Positions 1-4,692 of a DNA stretch of 16,674 nt are shown here, in pieces (position 1 is the stretch's first letter; the number at the start of each line of letters is the position of its first letter). Source of the stretch: JABIAL01 sp964645825 (GTDB lineage: Bacteria > Patescibacteriota > Patescibacteriia > UBA1558 > GWA2-36-10). Position numbers and translations under genes: made by a program. The DNA lies in the NCBI GenBank assembly GCA_964645825.1, contig CAZXZY010000016.1, positions 1 through 16,674 of the forward strand, given 5' to 3'. The notes beneath the pieces were generated by a model, which saw nothing but the letters and a program-made list of their open reading frames with translations, had not been told where the DNA came from and made no database searches.

Positions 1-28
1 GTTATATGCAATAATAAAAGGTCGATTT
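1..28 (+). repeat. Left arm of cassette 1 terminal inverted repeat
   Basis: This arm starts with the core GTTATATG and is complementary to 589-615. After the core, the stretch AATAAAAGGTCGATTT matches the reverse complement of the right arm except for one extra G. There is one other real mismatch and there are two positions that form G-T wobbles on the bottom strand. The window begins exactly at the first base of the core. Confidence 0.8.
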
Positions 29-62
29 GTATTTTTTAGATAACTTTGGCAATTTATATTTT

Positions 63-91
63 TAGACAAACAATATACTTTGTACTATAAT
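63..91 (+). promoter_or_regulatory. Promoter for cassette 1 gene
   Basis: TAGACA at 63-68 and a perfect TATAAT at 86-91 are separated by 17 bases, an ideal sigma-70 type promoter. Transcription would start near base 98, about 30 bases before the ATG at 128. The cassette therefore carries its own promoter and does not depend on an upstream integron promoter. Confidence 0.7.
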
Positions 92-127
92 TTAATTAAA
101 TATTATTAATTACTTAATGAAAAAATT

Positions 128-589
128 ATGAAAGAAAAATTTGACCAAGCTTCATTTGAAGCTATGGAAGATCGACACAAAGAAGAAAAAGAATCCTTTA
201 TTGACTCTGCACATGGAGAAGCAATAACAATGAACAAACTTATTGATACTGCAAATGAATTAGGTTTATCAGGAGAAGTAAAAGAAGCTTTTGTTCATGA
301 CAAGATAAGGTATGATGATAAAAATAATTATATTAGACCCATGCAAGGAGTAACTGAAAATCAAATTATAGAGTTTATTAAACAAATTCCCTCTTTAGAT
401 AGTTACTGTGCATGTGGTTCAGGCACAATGAGTCAAAAGCTTCTCGAAGCAATAATTGAAAAAAATTCAAGAGTTGACTTAACTGATATATACGTAATAG
501 AAGATGGAGATAAATGGATAGAAGAGGCTGAAAAACTAAGCGATGGACAATGTAATCATGCATTTAAAAAAGTAAATGACCAAAATTAA
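128..589 (+). CDS. Hypothetical protein, cassette 1 cargo (153 aa)
   Basis: I do not recognise this family. The protein is 153 residues, soluble and acidic, with no signal peptide or membrane segment. The first 30 residues are rich in Glu and Lys and probably helical. A short C-A-C-G-S-G motif (Cys94, Cys96) sits in the middle, and another Cys lies near the C-terminus (Cys142), so metal binding or a redox role is possible but unproven. The ATG at 128 follows the only good promoter (63-91); there is no Shine-Dalgarno sequence. The stop codon TAA (587-589) touches the right inverted-repeat arm of the cassette. Base composition is AT-rich like the other cassettes. Alternative upstream starts are unlikely because the promoter lies just before this one. 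Confidence 0.7.
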   Translation: MKEKFDQASFEAMEDRHKEEKESFIDSAHGEAITMNKLIDTANELGLSGEVKEAFVHDKIRYDDKNNYIRPMQGVTENQIIEFIKQIPSLDSYCACGSGTMSQKLLEAIIEKNSRVDLTDIYVIEDGDKWIEEAEKLSDGQCNHAFKKVNDQN

Positions 590-615
590 AATCGACTTTT
601 ATTACAGCACATAAC
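589..615 (+). repeat. Right arm of cassette 1 terminal inverted repeat
   Basis: AAATCGACTTTTATTA followed by the attC box ACATAAC (609-615) is the inverse of bases 1-28. It abuts the stop codon of the cassette gene. In a circular cassette this arm and the left arm flank the attC stem and would extend it by about 20 pairs. Confidence 0.78.
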
Positions 616-747
616 ACCCAGTATGCGACTACACCCTAGCCCAAAAGGCTAGGGTTTCGTGCAAATTACTTGCTCACTTAGCTGGTTTCTGAGATAATTA
701 TACCAGCACGTGAGCTACGCAACTTCGCATACCGTGGACAGTTATAT
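609..747 (+). repeat. attC-like recombination site 1
   Basis: This is a 139-base imperfect palindrome. The outer boxes are ACATAAC (609-615) and GTTATAT (741-747). The inner boxes are GTATGCG (621-627) and CGCATAC (726-732), which are exact complements. Between them lie further hairpins, including CCCTAGCC/GGCTAGGG (634-641, 647-654) and an arm pairing GCTCAC...CTGG with CCAG...GTGAGC. The spacing of boxes and the unequal spacers fit integron attC sites, but GTTATAT departs from the textbook GTTRRRY core, so a covariance-model scan would be needed to confirm. Confidence 0.72.
633..655 (+). terminator. Hairpin inside attC 1, possible terminator
   Basis: A 9-bp GC-rich stem (633-641 with 647-655) has a 5-base loop and is followed by TTTCGT. 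It lies 44 bases after the stop of the cassette 1 gene. The T-run is short, so termination would be partial at best. It may serve only as part of the attC fold. Confidence 0.35.
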
Positions 748-775
748 GAAATAGTTATTATTTTATTATTTTTTC
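741..775 (+). repeat. Left arm of cassette 2 terminal inverted repeat
   Basis: The arm is complementary to 1136-1170 at equal length, with no bulges. The inner 17 bases, TATTTTATTATTTTTTC, are a perfect match. Of six differences, three become G-T wobbles on the bottom strand and none do on the top strand. Confidence 0.8.
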
Positions 776-795
776 TACTATTTCTTTGGTCGAAT

Positions 796-824
796 ATAAC
801 AAATTTTTATTTAAATAATATAAT
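796..824 (+). promoter_or_regulatory. Promoter for cassette 2 gene
   Basis: ATAACA (796-801) and a perfect TATAAT (819-824) are 17 bases apart. The expected start near 831 leaves only about seven bases before the ATG at 838, so the transcript would be almost leaderless. This fits the absence of a Shine-Dalgarno site. Confidence 0.55.
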
Positions 825-837
825 TTATCAAAACCCT

Positions 838-1128
838 ATGGAAATATTTCAAATAATTGTATTCACATCGACTATAGTTACCATTATTTATGTTGTGCTA
901 TTAAACAAAAAAATACAAAAAGGTAACACGTCAAATGAGCTATTATCAACTAAAGAAAAAATTCTCACTATTATCCTTGGAATTGTTGGTCCATTAGTAA
1001 ATGTTAATCTTATAATGTACTATGGACTTAGAAAAAAATATCCAGAAAAAGCTAAACTTGCAAATAAACTTGGATGGATTACTATACCGCTAGTATTTGT
1101 CATTAATGTCATATTAGCAACAATATAA
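838..1128 (+). CDS. Small membrane protein, cassette 2 cargo (96 aa)
   Basis: This 96-residue protein appears to have three membrane segments: residues 4-22, 43-62 (with GIVGPLVNVNLIMYYG) and 76-95. A positively charged stretch after the first and another at about residues 65-74 suggest a defined topology. I do not recognise the family. The ATG at 838 lies directly after a strong -10 box, so translation is probably leaderless or nearly so. The stop (1126-1128) is seven bases before the right inverted-repeat arm of the cassette. Small membrane proteins are common integron cargo, but no specific function can be read from this sequence. Confidence 0.68.
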   Translation: MEIFQIIVFTSTIVTIIYVVLLNKKIQKGNTSNELLSTKEKILTIILGIVGPLVNVNLIMYYGLRKKYPEKAKLANKLGWITIPLVFVINVILATI

Positions 1129-1135
1129 CAACAAT

Positions 1136-1170
1136 GAAAAAATAATAAAATACTACCTACATCACACAAC
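1136..1170 (+). repeat. Right arm of cassette 2 terminal inverted repeat
   Basis: This is the inverse complement of 741-775, ending in the attC box ACACAAC (1164-1170). It sits between the stop codon of the cassette 2 gene and the attC site. Confidence 0.8.
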
Positions 1171-1354
1171 ACTGTGTGTGCGGTTACGCGAAACATCTAT
1201 TAAAAAACAGGTAAAGTAATGTTTATCTGTTTTTTAAATAATTTTAAGTCAAATTAAAGTCGCTCCACTCAAATCATATCTTCACTTATGTAGTAATCTC
1301 TGATAATATTATACTACAACGTTAAGATATGACTTCGCACACACGAACCTGTTA
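1164..1354 (+). repeat. attC-like recombination site 2, cut by assembly gap
   Basis: The outer left box is ACACAAC (1164-1170). The inner boxes GTGTGTGCG (1174-1182) and CGCACACAC (1336-1344) are perfect complements. The right core starts as GTTA (1351-1354) and runs into the Ns. Internal arms pair as well: TTAAAAAACAG/CTGTTTTTTAA (1200-1237) and AATCATATCTT with AAGATATGA. It is the longest site of the array, at least 191 bases. Confidence 0.68.
1200..1237 (+). terminator. Strong hairpin inside attC 2
   Basis: TTAAAAAACAG (1200-1210) pairs with CTGTTTTTTAA (1227-1237), and the stem continues inward for about five more pairs to a six-base loop. It lies about 70 bases after the cassette 2 gene and has a run of six T in its right arm, so it could terminate that transcript. 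Confidence 0.4.
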
Positions 1355-1454
1355 NNNNNNNNNNNNNNNNNNNNNNNNNNNNNNNNNNNNNNNNNNNNNN
1401 NNNNNNNNNNNNNNNNNNNNNNNNNNNNNNNNNNNNNNNNNNNNNNNNNNNNNN
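1355..1454. other. Assembly gap of 100 N inside an attC core
   Basis: Exactly 100 unknown bases, the usual placeholder for a gap of unknown length. The left side ends in GTTA and the right side begins with GTTATAT, so both contigs stop at the same recombination core. One or more whole cassettes may be missing here. Confidence 0.95.
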
Positions 1455-1466
1455 GTTATATGTAAT

Positions 1467-1535
1467 CATTTTTTTAACAAATTAATGATTTGCAGAGAGA
1501 TTTTTAAAATAAGGAATGAAAATTTAATTTTTTTC
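1467..1535 (+). repeat. Left arm of long inverted repeat in cassette 3
   Basis: Three perfect blocks match the right arm in inverse order: CATTTTTTTA (1467-1476), TTTGCAGAGAGATTTT (1489-1504) and GAAAATTTAATTTTTTTC (1518-1535). Between the blocks the spacing is nearly equal but the bases differ. The whole arm lies in the leader before the gene. Confidence 0.8.
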
Positions 1536-1632
1536 AAAAGTTAATAAAGGGGGGGTAAAAGGCACTTTCTCCATTTCGTTCCGAAAATGAATTTTTAATT
1601 GAGAAATACAGAAAAATTTATATTTTAACACT

Positions 1633-2415
1633 ATGAAAACTATGAAAAACATTTTTTACTTTGGAGAAAAGATAAAAGGCTTTGATATTAGAGTTCTTAA
1701 CGAAAGAGAAGTAAGAGCAAGTGCAGGAATACTTTTCTTTTTTGCAATAATTTCATTTATGAATTCTTGGCTTACAGGAAATTTTTATTATACAAAAATC
1801 TTTGTAGTAGCATTTTTAGTGGATTTTTTCATTAGGATTTTTATAAATCCAAAATATTCTCCAAGCCTTATTATTGGAAGATTTTTTGTACAAAATCAAA
1901 AACCTGAATATGTAGGAGCACCTCAAAAAAGATTTGCATGGGCAATTGGTTTTATTTTAGCAATAACAATGTTTTTTCTTGTTGTTGTAAATAATGTTAT
2001 TGGTCCAATAAATTTATTTGTTTGTCTTGCTTGTTTGATACTGTTATTTTTTGAAACAGCATTTGGTATTTGTATTGGCTGTAAAATTTACAATCTTTTT
2101 AATACAGAAAAAGCAAAACTTTGTCCCGGTGAAACTTGTGAAATCACTGCAAAAGATGAAATCCAAAAAATAAATTTTCCACAATTCACAATGGTCTTTT
2201 TATTCATTGCTTTTGTAATAACAATTCCAACCTTTGGGATAATGCAAAAAGATACTTTTAAGAGTGAAGCTATCAGTACTAATGAAACGAGAAGCATAAA
2301 TTTTGTAGATGAGAATAATCTTATCACAAATATAAAAGAAGGGTGTGAAGCCCCAGAATGGGCTATTAAAATAGGACATGAAGAACAGTGGAAACTTCAT
2401 AATGGATGTAAATAA
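1633..2415 (+). CDS. DUF4395 family membrane protein, cassette 3 cargo (260 aa)
   Basis: Residues 20-155 fit DUF4395: the family opening N-E-R-E-V-R at 23-28, four membrane helices (about 29-45, 54-71, 103-122, 126-148) and the closing motif GICIGCKIYNLF with its conserved Cys residues (147, 150). A fifth helix lies at 185-203, followed by a polar tail of about 55 residues. An extra motif L-C-P-G-E-T-C (163-169) with two cysteines lies between helices 4 and 5. The family is known from proteins near rhodanese or thioredoxin-like genes, suggesting sulfur or thiol chemistry at the membrane, but the function is unknown. A second ATG four codons in is an equally good start. There is no Shine-Dalgarno site. 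Confidence 0.75.
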   Translation: MKTMKNIFYFGEKIKGFDIRVLNEREVRASAGILFFFAIISFMNSWLTGNFYYTKIFVVAFLVDFFIRIFINPKYSPSLIIGRFFVQNQKPEYVGAPQKRFAWAIGFILAITMFFLVVVNNVIGPINLFVCLACLILLFFETAFGICIGCKIYNLFNTEKAKLCPGETCEITAKDEIQKINFPQFTMVFLFIAFVITIPTFGIMQKDTFKSEAISTNETRSINFVDENNLITNIKEGCEAPEWAIKIGHEEQWKLHNGCK

Positions 2416-2418
2416 GGT

Positions 2419-2469
2419 GTTTCTATTTTTTAGAATTCACCCCCAGCCCCTCTTCTAAAAAATAGAAAC
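2419..2469 (+). terminator. Perfect 17-bp hairpin after the DUF4395 gene
   Basis: GTTTCTATTTTTTAGAA (2419-2435) is perfectly complementary to TTCTAAAAAATAGAAAC (2453-2469) around a 17-base C-rich loop. It begins three bases after the stop codon. There is no T-run behind it, so it may protect the mRNA end or act in DNA folding. The right cassette arm starts directly behind it. Confidence 0.5.
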
Positions 2470-2536
2470 GAAAAAAATTAAATTTTCGAATAATGATAAA
2501 ATCTCTCTGCAAAAGAATAATAAGGATAAAAAAATG
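2470..2536 (+). repeat. Right arm of long inverted repeat in cassette 3
   Basis: Blocks GAAAAAAATTAAATTTTC (2470-2487), AAAATCTCTCTGCAAA (2498-2513) and TAAAAAAATG (2527-2536) are exact inverse complements of the three blocks of the left arm, in mirrored order. The arm ends 59 bases before the attC box instead of running into it. Confidence 0.8.
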
Positions 2537-2595
2537 ACTTCTCCGCTTCGCTCCGACCACGTTGCAATCTCGCTCCGCAAAGCTACGCTCGGGAC

Positions 2596-2687
2596 ACATA
2601 ACAAAGGATATGAGGTTCAGCTCTTGCAGAGCTTCAACCCAAATTGCTCCTTACAGTCGCAACTTCTCATATCCTTAAACGTTATAC
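2596..2687 (+). repeat. attC-like recombination site 3
   Basis: This is the shortest and cleanest site, 92 bases. The outer boxes are ACATAAC (2596-2602) and GTTATAC (2681-2687). The inner boxes GGATATGAG (2606-2614) and CTCATATCC (2666-2674) are exact complements. A central hairpin AGCTC/GAGCT lies near 2619-2633. GTTATAC differs from the canonical GTTRRRY only at the fifth base. Confidence 0.75.
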
Positions 2688-2708
2688 GACATTTTTATAA
2701 AAATCCTA
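2681..2708 (+). repeat. Left arm of cassette 4 terminal inverted repeat
   Basis: GTTATACGACATTTTTATAA and the eight following bases are the inverse of 3367-3394 with 24 of 28 identical. All four differences form G-T wobbles on the bottom strand, so that strand would pair over the full 28 bases without a mismatch. The arm is nearly the whole leader of the gene. Confidence 0.85.
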
Positions 2709-2718
2709 AAAACTAACT

Positions 2719-3369
2719 ATGTTTACAGAACAAAAACTTTCTCCTGATGTTCAGGAGAATGAACCAAATATAATAATAAAAAAATCTACTGATGCCCCGC
2801 TAGAAATTAAAAAAAATCCATTTTATGATCCTGAAATCTGGGGACGCGCTAATTCAGAAGATGATATTTATCTACCAGATTCAGATGAGGCAATTTCTTT
2901 TGCTATAGCTGCTCATGAAATCGGTCACCTCATCAAAGATGGTAAGGGGAATGACATGGGTTTAGACAACTTTGAAGCTACGCGTGCTGAGGAGCAAAGA
3001 GCGTGGGACAAAGGTTGGGAATATTTACAAAAATATCTTGGTGACTATTATTTAGATAACCCTAAAATGATTATTCAAATCCAAGAAGCTTTTGAAAAGA
3101 TAAAAATCTTACTCATGCAAGCCACTGACCTGAGCGAGGATATGTATTTAGAATTTGGCTCTTTAGGCACTATAGATCCTAATGAAATAAAAACAATACA
3201 AAAAGAAAGAAGAAAAGCTTTTTCCTCTGAGAAAGGCGGGGCAATTAAACAACTTTTTGAAGACGTAAAAAAAGAGAAAATTGGAATTAAATCTGATTGG
3301 GATAAATTTGTAACTATTATTAAAAAAGCTGTGAAAGATATTCTAATAGATAACAATAAGATAAAATAG
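2719..3369 (+). CDS. HEIGH zinc metallopeptidase-like protein, cassette 4 cargo (216 aa)
   Basis: Residues 65-71 read A-H-E-I-G-H-L, the HExxH zinc site (His66, Glu67, His70). About 15-25 residues on, N-F-E-A-T-R-A-E-E-Q-R-A-W offers acidic residues (Glu86, Glu91, Glu92) for a third ligand, as in gluzincins such as ImmA/IrrE-like and ArdC-type peptidases. The N-terminal 50 residues are polar. The C-terminal 110 residues are charged and helical with no recognised domain. There is no signal peptide, so it should act in the cytoplasm. The ATG at 2719 lies only 31 bases after the attC core, so the gene probably relies on read-through or a promoter within the attC. The peptidase class is supported by motif only; substrate and role are unknown. 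Confidence 0.7.
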   Translation: MFTEQKLSPDVQENEPNIIIKKSTDAPLEIKKNPFYDPEIWGRANSEDDIYLPDSDEAISFAIAAHEIGHLIKDGKGNDMGLDNFEATRAEEQRAWDKGWEYLQKYLGDYYLDNPKMIIQIQEAFEKIKILLMQATDLSEDMYLEFGSLGTIDPNEIKTIQKERRKAFSSEKGGAIKQLFEDVKKEKIGIKSDWDKFVTIIKKAVKDILIDNNKIK

Positions 3370-3394
3370 GATTTTTATAAAAACATCACATAAC
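3367..3394 (+). repeat. Right arm of cassette 4 terminal inverted repeat
   Basis: TAGGATTTTTATAAAAACAT and the eight following bases, including the attC box ACATAAC (3388-3394), invert 2681-2708. The arm overlaps the stop codon TAG (3367-3369) of the peptidase-like gene. Confidence 0.85.
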
Positions 3395-3407
3395 ACCCGT
3401 TATGCGG
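3388..3407 (+). repeat. Left half of a truncated attC-like site 4
   Basis: ACATAAC (3388-3394), ACCC and GTTATGCGG (3399-3407) closely match the left side of attC 1 (ACATAACACCC, then TATGCG). No complementary CCGCATAA and no GTTATAY core were found in the next 130 bases, so the right half is missing. The bases 3408-3502 show no gene I can support. Confidence 0.6.
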
Positions 3408-3502
3408 TCTTGAGCTTTAATTTATATTCAATTTTAACAAAATCATAAAAAATTTCGTCAATGAATAAAATAAAATGGCGTTATTTTAGCGAAAAGAAAA
3501 AC

Positions 3503-3541
3503 GCCACTCTCTTGTCTCTTGCAATAAGACAAAAAAGTGGC
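3503..3541 (+). repeat. Two-step palindrome at the start of the mfd fragment
   Basis: GCCACT (3503-3508) pairs with AGTGGC (3536-3541) and TTGTCT (3512-3517) with AGACAA (3527-3532), separated by symmetrical three-base internal loops, with a nine-base apical loop. It straddles the first codons of the Mfd fragment. Its role is unknown. Confidence 0.55.
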
Positions 3542-4103
3542 AAATAAAGATCTAGAGCTACGTGGCGTTGGACAAATCTTAGGCAAAGCTCAAAGTGGTA
3601 AAGTAAAAAGCATTGGCCTAGGCTTATACCAACAACTTATTTCTGAAACTGTAGCAGAAATCAAAGGCCAAAAAAACAAACCATGGCGAGATATAGAAAT
3701 AAAATTAAATTTAGCCACTGTGCTGCCAAAAAACTTTTTCTCTACGCCAGAAGAAAAAATACATTTTTACCAACAAATTAGCCGCACAAAAAATCTTGAT
3801 GAACTAAAAGCTTTGGAACAAAAATCTAGCAATGAAAATCACCAAAATATTTTGTGGCTCCAAAAAATTCGAATTTTAGCGCAAAATACAAATATTATAA
3901 ATATAGAAAATTATAAAACCAAAGATAAAGAACTTGTTAAATTAGACTTCTTAAATCAACTAGATTATAAAAAATTAGCCAAATTATTAGAACAAAATAA
4001 AAACTGGCGCTATACTGACCATCAAGTAAAAATAGAAGTGAATTTATTAAAAAATAATTTTAAACAAACCTTAGAATATTTGATAGTTTTTTGGCAAAAA
4101 TAA
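3537..4103 (+). pseudogene. mfd: C-terminal fragment of transcription-repair coupling factor Mfd
   Basis: The translation opens with the TRCF helicase motif D-L-E-L-R-G-V-G-Q-I-L-G, then QSG and GLGLYQQLI, and continues into the family's C-terminal TRCF domain. Full-length Mfd has about 1000-1150 residues; only the last 185 or so are here, so the UvrB-like, RNA polymerase-binding and most helicase parts are absent. The only possible start is GTG at 3537, within a conserved motif, so this is not a natural start. The reading frame is closed by TAA at 3525-3527 just upstream. The fragment lies directly right of the broken attC. Either the gene was cut by the array or by a deletion, or the assembly is joined wrongly here. 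The C-terminal part itself has no stop or frameshift. Confidence 0.85.
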
Positions 4104-4105
4104 AA

Positions 4106-4130
4106 AAGCCCGATTGCAATAATCGGGCTT
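4106..4130 (-). terminator. Terminator between mfd fragment and minus-strand gene
   Basis: AAGCCCGATT (4106-4115) and AATCGGGCTT (4121-4130) form a perfect 10-bp stem with a five-base loop. The A-run 4102-4107 gives a U-run on the minus strand, so it is a strong terminator for the gene ending at 4152. It may also stop transcripts from the mfd side, although no good T-run follows there. Confidence 0.85.
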
Positions 4131-4151
4131 GTTAAAATTTTGTCAATCAAA

Positions 4152-4562
4152 TCAAGTCATATGTTCTTGTTTATGTTTCAACAACAAATAATTAATTAAC
4201 CTAGGAAAGGTATTATGGTTAATTGCTGCCACAGCAGTCCATAGAACCCTATCCTTTTGATTCTCAAGTGCACCTCGACCAAAATACTGATCATAATGCT
4301 TTTTCTTGCACCAACACCAGATTTTATCAATTGCTTCTTTGCGCCGATCAACACCTTTGGCTAACTCAAACTCAGCTAGCCTACTAAAAAGCCTAGGCTT
4401 ACTGCCATGAATAAGCGCATACCTAGCCTTATCCAGATCAATTGAGCTGACTTTGCGCAGCATTGTCTTAGTGATGCACAAAAAAGCTTTTTTGCCCCGA
4501 CAATAGCCAAAGAGAAAATCCACCAATTCAGTCTTAGTCAGACCAGAGAATCCTCGTGCCAT
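4152..4562 (-). CDS. Hypothetical protein, paralogue A of a tandem pair (136 aa)
   Basis: This is an unrecognised, soluble, basic protein with no signal peptide or membrane helix. Residues 12-65 align with residues 23-77 of the next minus-strand gene: L-V-x-F near the start, a Cys (21), then L-R-x-V-S, an Ala-rich helix, and G-x-x-P-R-L-x-x-x-L-A-E (53-64). A second, weaker copy of the P-R-L pattern lies at the C-terminus (W-T-A-V-A-A-I, then F-P-R-L-I-N-Y-L-L, 108-127), suggesting an internal duplication. A C-W-C pair lies at 83-85. The start is firmly set by GGGAGGT about six bases upstream. It has its own promoter (4610-4638) and terminator (4106-4130). The stop is TGA. Confidence 0.75.
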   Translation of the reverse strand: MARGFSGLTKTELVDFLFGYCRGKKAFLCITKTMLRKVSSIDLDKARYALIHGSKPRLFSRLAEFELAKGVDRRKEAIDKIWCWCKKKHYDQYFGRGALENQKDRVLWTAVAAINHNTFPRLINYLLLKHKQEHMT

Positions 4563-4609
4563 TTTGACCTCCCTTGATTTGATTGATTTTGAAGAACTTA
4601 ATTATCTAT

Positions 4610-4638
4610 AGTATGGCATATAATCTAGTTTTTGTCAA
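4610..4638 (-). promoter_or_regulatory. Promoter for paralogue A
   Basis: On the minus strand a perfect TTGACA (plus-strand TGTCAA, 4633-4638) is followed after 17 bases by CATACT (plus-strand AGTATG, 4610-4615). Transcription would begin near 4603 and give a leader of about 40 bases with a strong Shine-Dalgarno site. Confidence 0.6.
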
Positions 4639-4659
4639 TCTATCTTAAATAAAATAAAA

Positions 4660-4684
4660 AACCCGCCATGTATCATGACGAGTT
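4660..4684 (-). terminator. Terminator of paralogue B
   Basis: On the minus strand AACTCGTCATG pairs with CATGGCGGGTT (11 pairs including G-U), three-base loop, followed by a T-rich run (plus-strand A-run 4655-4661). It begins nine bases after the stop of the gene at 4693. Confidence 0.8.
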
Positions 4685-4692
4685 CTAAATAA

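Larger units (their letters stand above)
2..741 (+). mobile_element. Integron-like gene cassette 1
   Basis: The unit runs from just inside the core GTTATAT at base 1 to the G of the next core at 741, as expected for cutting between G and TT. It holds a promoter, one gene (128-589) and an attC-like palindrome (609-747). Its ends are inverted repeats (1-28 and 589-615). The cassette reading rests on the shared layout of four consecutive units; no integrase is visible, so the mobilising enzyme is inferred. Confidence 0.72.
742..1351 (+). mobile_element. Integron-like gene cassette 2
   Basis: The unit begins in the core at 741-747, has a promoter (796-824), one gene (838-1128) and an attC-like site (1164 to the gap). 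Its ends are 35-base inverted repeats (741-775 and 1136-1170) with 29 of 35 positions matching. The right boundary is the core GTTA at 1351-1354, where the assembly breaks into Ns. Confidence 0.7.
1456..2681 (+). mobile_element. Integron-like gene cassette 3
   Basis: The unit runs from the core after the gap (1455-1461) to the core at 2681-2687. It has a DUF4395 gene (1633-2415) and an attC-like site (2596-2687). It differs from its neighbours in having long inverted arms (1467-1535 and 2470-2536) and a GC-richer 59-base stretch (2537-2595) between the right arm and the attC box. The 178 bases before the gene hold the left arm and a run of seven G (1549-1555), but no promoter I can support. 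Confidence 0.66.
2682..3407 (+). mobile_element. Integron-like gene cassette 4 with broken attC
   Basis: The unit starts in the core at 2681-2687 and holds a metallopeptidase-like gene (2719-3369). It ends in the left half of an attC only (3388-3407). Its ends are the best inverted repeat of the array (2681-2708 and 3367-3394). It is the last cassette before chromosomal genes. Confidence 0.66.

Noticed and set aside
1329..1544. Reading frame running across the 100-N gap
   Set aside because: It exists only because Ns do not encode stops; the flanks are the attC core and the cassette 3 leader.
2534..2716. Reading frame of 60 codons over attC 3
   Set aside because: It lies over the attC palindrome and its GC-richer flank, with no start signal and no protein-like composition; the palindrome explains the sequence.
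1..3407. CRISPR array or insertion sequence as an explanation for the repeats
   Set aside because: The repeats are 600-1200 bases apart, enclose different genes and are palindromic with variable arms; no transposase or Cas-like protein is present.
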